Position numbers and translations under genes: made by a program
The notes under the pieces: generated by a model
What the model saw: only the letters and a program-made list of their open reading frames with translations
The model's database searches: none
Told to the model about the DNA's origin: nothing
DNA from: Silvibacterium dinghuense
GTDB taxonomy: Bacteria > Acidobacteriota > Terriglobia > Terriglobales > Acidobacteriaceae
Reading direction: 5' to 3'
Assembly: GCF_004123295.1 (NCBI RefSeq)
Contig: NZ_SDMK01000001.1
Location: forward strand, 124,001 to 188,000
DNA length: 64,000 bases
Part shown: positions 57,545 through 64,000 of the stretch, piece by piece
How the letters are laid out: the number at the start of each line of letters is the position of its first letter
How positions within the stretch are numbered: position 1 is the stretch's first letter

Positions 57545-57706
57545 CGTTCTCGTGCTCTCCCTGCGCTCCGCCGCATTTTCCTGGGGAAAAGGACTCACGC
57601 TCTCTGCCGATTCTGCCTGTTCAGGCATTGAGATGCGCAATTGGCAGCGTTCGGTGGCTGACGAATCAGAAACATCCGCCTCGGCGCCTCATCGCCCAAT
57701 CGCCCC

Positions 57707-59125
57707 TCAAAGACCATGCGTGCGCAGGGCCAGCTGCGCCGCCCGGTATCCGCACATGCCATGCACCCCTCCTCCTGGCGGCGTCGAAGACGAGCAGAGA
57801 TACAGGTTACGATCCGGCGTGGCGTATTGCTTCCAGGTAGGGCGCAGGAAGGTCTGCCCGAGGGTCATCGCACCACCGCTGATATCTCCACCGACGAGAT
57901 TCGAGTCGGCAGCTTCAAGATCGGCAGGGGTCGAAACACGTCGGGCCAGAACGCAATCGCGGAAGCCAGGGGCAAAGCGCTCGATCTGACACTCGACGAT
58001 CTCCGTCATGTCCACGGTGCAGCCATTCGGCACATGGCAGTAGACCCACGCAATGTGCTTCCCTTCCGGCGCGCGTGACGGGTCAAAGAGCGTCGGCTGC
58101 GCGAGGATCATGTAGGGGCGCTCACTGATACGGCCGCGGGACATCGCATCCTCGGAGCGGGCAATCTCTGCGAGCGATCCGCCGAGATGCAGGCAGATGG
58201 CGCGGCGGCAATCGGCTGCGGTCCAGGGGATCGGCTCCGAGAGCGCATAGTCGATCTTGAAGGCGCCCGGACCCGGCTCAAAGCGCTCAAGACAGCGCCG
58301 GAACCCTGCCGGCAGACGCGATCCGGCGATAGAGGCAAGATGCCGCGGGGCCGTATCAAACAAGACAGGGTGGCCAGCATCCGAAGCAGCCAGCTCCTCA
58401 AGAGAGACAATCCGACGGCCTGTTTCCACGCTTCCGCCCAGGCTGCGAAGGTACCCAGCCAATGCATTCGGAATCGCCTGCGCTCCCCCTGCCGGAACCG
58501 GCCAGCCGACGACATGCGTCGAGGCCGCCAGAACAATGCCGATCGCCGAACTCAGCGGCGCCTCAAGGCTGAGAAAAGAGTGGGCCGCCATCCCGGCAAA
58601 GAGCGCCTTCGTCCGCTCGCTGCGGAAGCGCCGGGCGAGAAGCGTAGCCGGCAGCATGGCGCGGAGCCCAAACCCGGCAAGCAGCAACGGATGCCGCGGA
58701 AGATGTGGAATGGGACCCAGGATCTCATTCGCAAAGACATCCCAATTCCGGACGAGCGGCTCGACCAAACGCCGCCACGCCTCGCCGTCTTCGCCCAGCA
58801 GGCGGACAGCTTCGCCCAGATCCCGCTCCAGCACCACCGCCGTCCCGTCATCCAGCGGATGAGCCAGGGGAATAAGCCCATGCACCCAGCGGAGGCCGTA
58901 ATCGGCCAATGGCAGGCTGCGGAAAAACGGCGAGCTCGCACCCATGGGATGCACCGCCGATCCGAAATCATGGCGAAAGCCGGGCAGCGTCAGCTCGAGC
59001 GTGCGCGAAGCGCCGCCAAGAATGCTCTCTGCCTCGAAAACAGTCACACCATATCCGGCCTGCGCCATCGTAATGGCGGCGGCGAGACCATTGGGACCGG
59101 CTCCGATCACAGAAGCGCGAGGCAC
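57707..59125 (-). CDS. FAD-dependent phytoene-desaturase-like oxidoreductase
   Basis: About 472 residues. The N-terminal dinucleotide-binding motif is SVIGAGPNGLAAAITMAQAG, followed by FEAESILGGASRTLEL. Mid-protein has GWPVPAGGAQAIPNALAGYL, and the C-terminal FAD contact is CSSSTPPGGGVHGMCGYRAA. It belongs to the CrtI-like/amine-oxidase group (pyridine nucleotide-disulfide oxidoreductase domain 2-like). Substrates range from carotenoids to retinoids; none can be chosen, as no carotenoid gene is adjacent. The start is uncertain: GTG 59125 begins the conserved part, and a TTG at 59197 is also in frame. Confidence 0.82.
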   Translation of the reverse strand: MPRASVIGAGPNGLAAAITMAQAGYGVTVFEAESILGGASRTLELTLPGFRHDFGSAVHPMGASSPFFRSLPLADYGLRWVHGLIPLAHPLDDGTAVVLERDLGEAVRLLGEDGEAWRRLVEPLVRNWDVFANEILGPIPHLPRHPLLLAGFGLRAMLPATLLARRFRSERTKALFAGMAAHSFLSLEAPLSSAIGIVLAASTHVVGWPVPAGGAQAIPNALAGYLRSLGGSVETGRRIVSLEELAASDAGHPVLFDTAPRHLASIAGSRLPAGFRRCLERFEPGPGAFKIDYALSEPIPWTAADCRRAICLHLGGSLAEIARSEDAMSRGRISERPYMILAQPTLFDPSRAPEGKHIAWVYCHVPNGCTVDMTEIVECQIERFAPGFRDCVLARRVSTPADLEAADSNLVGGDISGGAMTLGQTFLRPTWKQYATPDRNLYLCSSSTPPGGGVHGMCGYRAAQLALRTHGL

Positions 59126-59211
59126 ATCCGTATTACAACAGGAACCCGCCTCTTGCGGACAGGAATGCGCACGCCACTGGCGGCACCACCGTATCAAAGA
59201 TCAGAAATGCT

Positions 59212-60891
59212 CTAATCGTGCGGAGGCAGGCTCATCGGCATGGCGACGACGGTCACTTCCCCGTTTGCCGTGGTCGTCAGTTCCGGCGCGTACAGGCCGA
59301 GGAGCTCGCGGCGCCACCAGTTCCCTGTCCTGCGTTTTTCCTCGAGCGAAGTAAACCAGTATTGCCAGAGCACGGCCCGGACATACTTCGGCGGCGCAGC
59401 AGCAAAGGGGTTGCTCCGGAAGAGGGCTAACACATCGCGATCATTCTGCAACAGGTGTTCCTCCGCGAGAGGCACGATCTGGTTCTGCCTCCACTCGCCG
59501 AGCGAAGAGAACCAGAGATTCCAGTCGAAGCGGGGCTGGTAAGGCGCATAGATGCCCGGCCGCTCATTGAGCGCCTGCGGCTTGTATCGGAAGGGATATG
59601 CAATCCACGTCTGGCCATCGTTTGAGCCCTGGAACTCGATCTCGTACCGGCCCCGCGTCATGACCGCAAAGAGGCCGTACTGGTTGGCGATGCGAAACGG
59701 TTCGAGAGCGCGGATCGGCTCCATCGGCAGCGGCAGATCATGAAGCGGGATGAGGATGAGCTTTGCCGTCGTCACATAAGCAATCCAGGTGAGGGCAACT
59801 GCGCTCACAGCCAGGCGCAGCGCTCCCAGATGCCCCTGAAGGCCACGCGATGATGCCGCACTTCCCTGCTGCTCTGCATCCGTATGCAAAATGGAGAGCG
59901 GCGGCTCATCTTCGAAGCCGGCGTCCGCGACTGGTGCCACAGGATCAGGCGTCCGCAGGCGGCGCGGTATCCAGCGGCGAAGCCAGCCGTCATCGAGCAG
60001 CAGGATACCCAGCGAAAGCACGAGGTAATTCAGAAAGGTGTAATTCGCCGTGAGAATTACACCCGCTTCCCATGGCGTGACGATGCAGAAGCAGATCAGC
60101 CGCAGGCGGCGCGGGCAGAAGAGCAGCAGCACGACGCCAAATTCCATCACCAACGTGAGAGCGACGGTAGTGGCATGGAATCTATGCGGAAGATGCTGTA
60201 CATACCAGCCAACCCAGGTTGGCAGAGGACCGTTCTGGTAGTACTGGTCCATCGCGCTGAAGTTGCGCCACTGCTCATCGCCCGAGAGCAGCTTGACCAT
60301 ACCGGATTCGAAGTAAATGCGGAACCATTCCCACTGCAAAAGGAAGAGACTGACACGCGAAGGCGGTGTCGCTTCTCCCCAACCCGGCCGCAGTCCGCTC
60401 GGGACGAAAAAGAGCGCGAGGAAGCCGGCTTCGAGCAACATTCCATCTGACTGGTAGCCGGAGAAATCCGACGCGGCAACCACAAAAGACAGGAAGCAGA
60501 CGAAGCAGACAAGGAAACTCAGGCGTGGCCAGAGATTCAGCAGTGCAGCCAGCGCCGCGAGCATGCCAATCCAGCAGAGCGCCATGAGCATGTCGGAACT
60601 CGGGGAGAGCCACAGCAGCGTCGGCGCAAACCAGAACCTCGCCGGGCCGAGCGCTCGTGCAATCGCCGGAAGATACTGGGTGATCGGCAGAATGCCCTCA
60701 GGGCCGATAAGCCCTTTGATCTGGAACGCGAGCGAGTAGAAGGCGGAGAAATAGATCAGCGCGAGCGCACGCAGAAAGAGCCAGCGCGTGATCAGGTGTC
60801 CTCGGCCTGAGAGGTTCGGGGCGAAGAGCCAGTGCAGCCACGCTCGCGGCTGCGAAACCGGAGAAGACGGCGCTGCGAATGCACGGCTCAT
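59212..60891 (-). CDS. Lipase maturation factor family membrane protein
   Basis: 559 residues. The N-terminal half has about eight membrane helices starting at LITRWLFLRALALIYFSAFY, with the family signature GPEGILPITQYL and LQWEWFRIYFESGMVKLLSG. The second half carries TPWEAGVILTANYTFLNYL, and the C-terminal globular part contains YRYKPQALNERPGIYAPYQP, RFDWNLWFSSLGEW and WRRELLGLY. Eukaryotic homologues (LMF1) aid lipase folding; the bacterial role is unknown. It follows, on the same strand, the GH18 gene and precedes the desaturase-like gene. Confidence 0.9.
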   Translation of the reverse strand: MSRAFAAPSSPVSQPRAWLHWLFAPNLSGRGHLITRWLFLRALALIYFSAFYSLAFQIKGLIGPEGILPITQYLPAIARALGPARFWFAPTLLWLSPSSDMLMALCWIGMLAALAALLNLWPRLSFLVCFVCFLSFVVAASDFSGYQSDGMLLEAGFLALFFVPSGLRPGWGEATPPSRVSLFLLQWEWFRIYFESGMVKLLSGDEQWRNFSAMDQYYQNGPLPTWVGWYVQHLPHRFHATTVALTLVMEFGVVLLLFCPRRLRLICFCIVTPWEAGVILTANYTFLNYLVLSLGILLLDDGWLRRWIPRRLRTPDPVAPVADAGFEDEPPLSILHTDAEQQGSAASSRGLQGHLGALRLAVSAVALTWIAYVTTAKLILIPLHDLPLPMEPIRALEPFRIANQYGLFAVMTRGRYEIEFQGSNDGQTWIAYPFRYKPQALNERPGIYAPYQPRFDWNLWFSSLGEWRQNQIVPLAEEHLLQNDRDVLALFRSNPFAAAPPKYVRAVLWQYWFTSLEEKRRTGNWWRRELLGLYAPELTTTANGEVTVVAMPMSLPPHD

Positions 60892-60927
60892 GACGCAATC
60901 AGGATAGCCGCAATCCGAATCCCGGCG

Positions 60928-62241
60928 TTACTGAGCAGGGAGAGCCTGCTCCGATTGTGGATGTTCTGACTCCACGGGCGCCTGCACAAAATCCTCCGGG
61001 CCAAGCGGGTGGCGCAGAGCTTCCCATGCCGTGCGCAGCAGGATGCCGTCACTGGTATCGCCGCTGAGCTCCCAGATCATGATGCCCTCGAGATGCTGGT
61101 TCGCAGCGAAGCTGGCCTTGTAACGCACCGAGACCGGGTCTTCATAGGTCCAGAAGGTCTTGCCGTCGTAGAGCCATGGTGCCTGCGAATGCGGGTCGCG
61201 ATGGATGGTGAACTCAGGCAGCAATGCCTGGATAAAGTGGTACGGCTGATCCTCGTGGATGGGCTTGCCTGTCTGGTGCAGGCCGTCGTTGGAATCCACC
61301 ACGTTGGTCCAGCTATAGCCGTAAAACGGCAGCCCCATGAGTATTTTTTCCGGCGGCACGCCTGCCTCTTTGTATTCCGAGATGTTCTGCTCCACGCTGC
61401 CATGGTGGAGAGCGCCGGGGATGGGAAAGAGCGGCGCAATAAAGCCGGTGCTGTGCTCCCAGGGACCGGTGTAGTCATAATTCATCACGCCCACCTGGTC
61501 GACAATCCTGGCAATTTCACCGAAATCCGTACCCGGCAGCATGCGAGGCGAGTGTCCGACGGCAACAGACAGGCGCAGATCGCGGCGCACCGCATTCATC
61601 TGGCGACGGAACTCTTCGAGCAAAGCGCGATAGTTCGCCGCATCCTCTTCCTGCGGAAACTCCCAATTGATATCGAAGCCGTCAAAAAGCCTGGGCTCAT
61701 GAATCCCGGGAGCGAAGTTGCCCCGAATAAAGGTGTCGATGCAGGAGGCAACAAAGGCCGCACGATTCTCCGGTTGCGCATCGAAGGCGAAATCCTTCGG
61801 ATTGCCTTCGAGCGAGATCAGCACCTTCAGTTTTGAATAGCGGTGCTTGAGCTCCTGCATCTGGTGGAAATACCCTCGAAAAGGCGAGGCCGGATCGTCG
61901 GCATGATCGCTGATGCTCTGCTCCGCGGTATAGGCGGTCTGCAGATCGGCACGCGGGTCCGCAACCGAACAACGGCCATTGGTGACAAACCCTTGCGCGT
62001 AATTGATCTGGTCCAGCTGGCGGATCGCGCCGCTGATAACAATCGCCTTCACCGTGTAGGGATTGCCGGCATAGAGCCCCCATTGCGGGAAATATCCCAC
62101 AACGACCGGGCGCCGGCCACGATGATGCCCGGGAAATGACCACGCATGCGCCAGAGGCAACGCGCCGGCTACACAGGCGAGGATCACGGTGCCGAATAGC
62201 ATCCAGCGCAGCAAAGGAAAAAAGGAGTGCCGAGGTCTCAC
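60928..62241 (-). CDS. GH18-family (chitinase-like) secreted protein with Asp-to-Asn change
   Basis: About 437 residues. An N-terminal signal anchor (FFPLLRWMLFGTVILACVAG) precedes the GH18 barrel: VVVGYFPQWGLYAGNP, YSKLKVLISLEGNP, the catalytic strand FDGFDINWEFP, QVGVMNYDYTGPWE and GIMIWELSGD. The usual motif is DGxDxDWE; the acid/base Glu is present but the neighbouring Asp is Asn. It probably acts on N-acetyl-hexosamine glycans outside the cytoplasm, unless it is a lectin. The start is uncertain: GTG 62241 is used, with ATG 62202 and TTG 62325 also in frame. Confidence 0.85.
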   Translation of the reverse strand: MRPRHSFFPLLRWMLFGTVILACVAGALPLAHAWSFPGHHRGRRPVVVGYFPQWGLYAGNPYTVKAIVISGAIRQLDQINYAQGFVTNGRCSVADPRADLQTAYTAEQSISDHADDPASPFRGYFHQMQELKHRYSKLKVLISLEGNPKDFAFDAQPENRAAFVASCIDTFIRGNFAPGIHEPRLFDGFDINWEFPQEEDAANYRALLEEFRRQMNAVRRDLRLSVAVGHSPRMLPGTDFGEIARIVDQVGVMNYDYTGPWEHSTGFIAPLFPIPGALHHGSVEQNISEYKEAGVPPEKILMGLPFYGYSWTNVVDSNDGLHQTGKPIHEDQPYHFIQALLPEFTIHRDPHSQAPWLYDGKTFWTYEDPVSVRYKASFAANQHLEGIMIWELSGDTSDGILLRTAWEALRHPLGPEDFVQAPVESEHPQSEQALPAQ

Positions 62242-62321
62242 ACAGGAAGAGACGAACGGGGCGGAATGAAGGATGTATTCATTTTCGATCGTCCTTGCTG
62301 TATCCGGATACGCTGGAAGAA

Positions 62322-63251
62322 TCAACCGACCTTGTCCGCCACTGCGAGGAGTGTCTGGAAATGAGGCGGCTCGCTCTCACGATGGACGACCGACGTATGC
62401 ACCGCAGCGAAGCCTGCGGCTCCCAGCATGGCTTCGATCTCTGCCTCGGCAAAACCCAGCCACTCGTCCGCATAAAGTTCGCGGGCCTCTTCAACGCGAT
62501 GCTTCACCAGGTCGAGGATGGCGATGCGGCCGCCCGGACGGAGAATACGTGCCGCTTCGAGCACTGCTCGCTCCGGATGCAGTGCATGGTGCAATGACTG
62601 CGAGAAGAAAGCCAGATCGACCGATGCGCTCTCGATGGGCAGCTCTTCCATGTCCCCAAGCCGGAATTCCAGATTCGTGATGGCCTCTTTTCGCGCCTGT
62701 TCACGGCCTACCTCAATCATGCGGGCGGAGTTGTCTACGGCAATCACTTTTACAGCCCGTTGCGCCAGCAGCAGCGAAAAAGCACCCTCTCCGGCACCCA
62801 GATCGGCAATCACCATCGGCGGCATCAGTTTCAGCAGCGTCTCGGCCATCGCCTTCCAGCTCTTCCCCGGCACGTAATTGCGGCCATAACGCCCGGCAAC
62901 CTCGTCGAAGAAGCTGCGCATGCGGTCCTGCCGCTTGCGCACCACGCTGCGAACGACGGCCGCATCGCTCGCAGCCTCGGCAATCTGTCCGCGGGCCTCG
63001 GCCAGCAGTCCGGTAAACACCCCTGTCCTGCCATCCGCGCTCAGCCGATAGAGACTGTATTTACCGATGCGCCGGTCCTCGACCAAACCCGCCTGCCGGA
63101 GCTGCGCAAGATGCGTGGAGATGGTGCTCTGGCCCATCACGAGGATCTCCTGCAGTTCAGCCACAGAGAGTTCCTCGTTCTCCAAAAGCAGGAGAATACG
63201 CAGGCGGTTGGGGTCGGCAGTGGCCCGCAAAATTTTCACAAGCGAAGACAT
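62322..63251 (-). CDS. ArsR-family regulator fused to SAM-dependent methyltransferase (SahR-like)
   Basis: 309 residues. The winged helix (1-95) has LRATADPNRLRILLLL, LQEILVMGQSTISTHLAQLR and VEDRRIGKYSLYRL. It lacks the CxC metal site of classical ArsR. A linker helix leads to a class I methyltransferase: motif I VIADLGAGEGAFSLLLAQ, acidic end of strand 2 VIAVDNSARMIEVG, GDMEELPIESASVDLAF. In proteobacteria such fusions (SahR) sense S-adenosylhomocysteine and repress ahcY and methionine genes. Here it is divergent from ahcY with a dyad between them. Confidence 0.88.
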   Translation of the reverse strand: MSSLVKILRATADPNRLRILLLLENEELSVAELQEILVMGQSTISTHLAQLRQAGLVEDRRIGKYSLYRLSADGRTGVFTGLLAEARGQIAEAASDAAVVRSVVRKRQDRMRSFFDEVAGRYGRNYVPGKSWKAMAETLLKLMPPMVIADLGAGEGAFSLLLAQRAVKVIAVDNSARMIEVGREQARKEAITNLEFRLGDMEELPIESASVDLAFFSQSLHHALHPERAVLEAARILRPGGRIAILDLVKHRVEEARELYADEWLGFAEAEIEAMLGAAGFAAVHTSVVHRESEPPHFQTLLAVADKVG

Positions 63252-63266
63252 GGCTCTTCTGAGATA

Positions 63267-63294
63267 ATATCAACATATCTTGATGTAACGATAT
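63267..63294. promoter_or_regulatory. Probable operator of the SahR-like regulator
   Basis: Imperfect 28-bp dyad with outer arms ATATC...GATAT and a central ATCTTGAT. It fills most of the 55-bp gap between the regulator and ahcY, the position where it could control both genes. AGGTG at 63295-63299 just after it is the ahcY ribosome site. Confidence 0.6.
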
Positions 63295-63306
63295 GAGGTG
63301 ATCTGC

Positions 63307-64000
63307 ATGGCAACCGCTACGCTTGAAACCAACGCGACCGACTTCCAGGTTGCGGACCTGTCCCTGGCCGACTGGGGCCGCAAGGAAATCTCCATTGCCG
63401 AGCATGAAATGCCCGGCCTGATGTCGATTCGCCGCAAGTATGCCGCCGAGAAGCCGCTGGCCGGCGTCCGCGTCACCGGATCGCTGCACATGACCATCCA
63501 GACGGCCGTGCTCATCGAGACGCTGGTCGATCTCGGCGCCGAAGTCCGCTGGGCCTCGTGCAACATCTTCTCTACGCAGGACCACGCGGCGGCAGCCATT
63601 GCGAAGGCGGGCGTGCCGGTCTTCGCCTGGAAGGGCGAGACGCTCGAAGAGTACTGGGATTGCACCTTCAAGGCGCTCTCGCACAAGGGCGGCCTCGGAC
63701 CTCAGCTCGTCGTTGATGACGGCGGCGACGTGACCCTGCTGATCCACAAGGGTTACGAGCTCGAGAACGGCGACGGCTGGGTGAACACGCCTTCCTCGAA
63801 CCACGAGGAGCAGGTCATCAAGGATCTGCTAAAGCGCGTGCATGCAGAAGATCCACAGCACTGGCACAAGCTAGCCAAGGAGTGGCGCGGCGTCTCGGAA
63901 GAGACCACGACCGGCGTGCATCGCCTCTACAAGATGAAGGAGCAGGGCCAGCTGCTGGTTCCGGCCATCAACGTCAACGATTCGGTGACCAAGTCGAAGT
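63307..64000 (+). CDS. ahcY: Adenosylhomocysteinase, N-terminal part (truncated by window end)
   Basis: Hydrolyses S-adenosylhomocysteine to adenosine and homocysteine, keeping methylation going. The visible 231 residues include [68 protein letters not shown] and the substrate-binding [28 protein letters not shown] and [12 protein letters not shown] (catalytic Lys). The NAD-binding domain lies beyond the window. ATG 63307 follows AGGTG at 7 nt. It is divergent from the SahR-like gene. Confidence 0.96.
   Translation, partial: MATATLETNATDFQVADLSLADWGRKEISIAEHEMPGLMSIRRKYAAEKPLAGVRVTGSLHMTIQTAVLIETLVDLGAEVRWASCNIFSTQDHAAAAIAKAGVPVFAWKGETLEEYWDCTFKALSHKGGLGPQLVVDDGGDVTLLIHKGYELENGDGWVNTPSSNHEEQVIKDLLKRVHAEDPQHWHKLAKEWRGVSEETTTGVHRLYKMKEQGQLLVPAINVNDSVTKSK

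Noticed and set aside
56024-57631. Long plus-strand open frame opposite treS (535 codons)
   Set aside because: High-G+C antisense shadow; the minus strand shows all GH13 catalytic motifs.

Overview
The window is about 60% G+C, densely coded on both strands, and reads as a chromosomal stretch of an acidobacterium, probably class Terriglobia (Terriglobales). The main reasons are three very large TonB-dependent receptors with N-terminal carboxypeptidase-regulatory/Cna-B-like domains, paired DUF507 genes, a divergent Hfq-like protein, and the general protein character. This assignment is inferred from gene content only. No rRNA, tRNA, CRISPR array, prophage or insertion-sequence transposase was seen.

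Layout. 1-6.2 kb: 3' end of recR, an orphan receiver-domain protein, a two-gene nitrate/taurine-type ABC transporter (ATPase plus double permease, no binding protein), a glyoxalase-fold protein and an MFS exporter. 6.2-9.7 kb: small secreted and conserved unknown proteins, two DUF507 genes and a thioredoxin-like 2Fe-2S ferredoxin. 9.7-15 kb: recJ and two secreted metallopeptidases (M28, M61). 15-20.3 kb: a MITE-like repeat, then tmk, a cytochrome P450 and holB, a Hfq-like protein, and the Sua5-type tRNA t6A gene. 20.4-28.8 kb: CYTH phosphatase, secA, an A+T-richer orphan membrane protein, adjacent xerC and xerD, a HAD phosphatase, a BtuF-like protein and mutT. 29-37.4 kb: an NRAMP-related transporter with an upstream soluble MgtE-like sensor protein, an RsbW/RsbV pair, LemA/TPM envelope proteins, DUF4142, a FetAB-type metal exporter and a TRIC-like channel. 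37.6-51.4 kb: two TonB receptors flanking a small His/Cys protein, a GT4 glycosyltransferase, oligopeptidase B, threonine aldolase and a third receptor. 51.8-64 kb: GT2 glycosyltransferase, quinone oxidoreductase, an apparent osmoadaptation operon (trehalose synthase, GT78-like protein, TM-helix channel protein), a phytoene-desaturase-like oxidoreductase, a lipase maturation factor, a GH18 protein, and an ArsR-methyltransferase fusion divergent from ahcY.

How genes may work together. The strongest functional pairings are: (i) an NRAMP-like transporter that lacks the transition-metal methionine, next to a membrane-less MgtE_N-CBS protein, suggesting a split, Mg2+-sensing transport system; (ii) a SahR-like regulator facing ahcY across a 55-bp gap that holds an ATATC...GATAT dyad, suggesting methyl-cycle control; (iii) treS, a GT78-like gene and a membrane-channel gene in one operon, suggesting compatible-solute handling. 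Several genes have a TANNNT hexamer 6-8 nt before the start codon and no Shine-Dalgarno, as expected of leaderless transcripts. Several others use TTG starts with a good ribosome-binding site.
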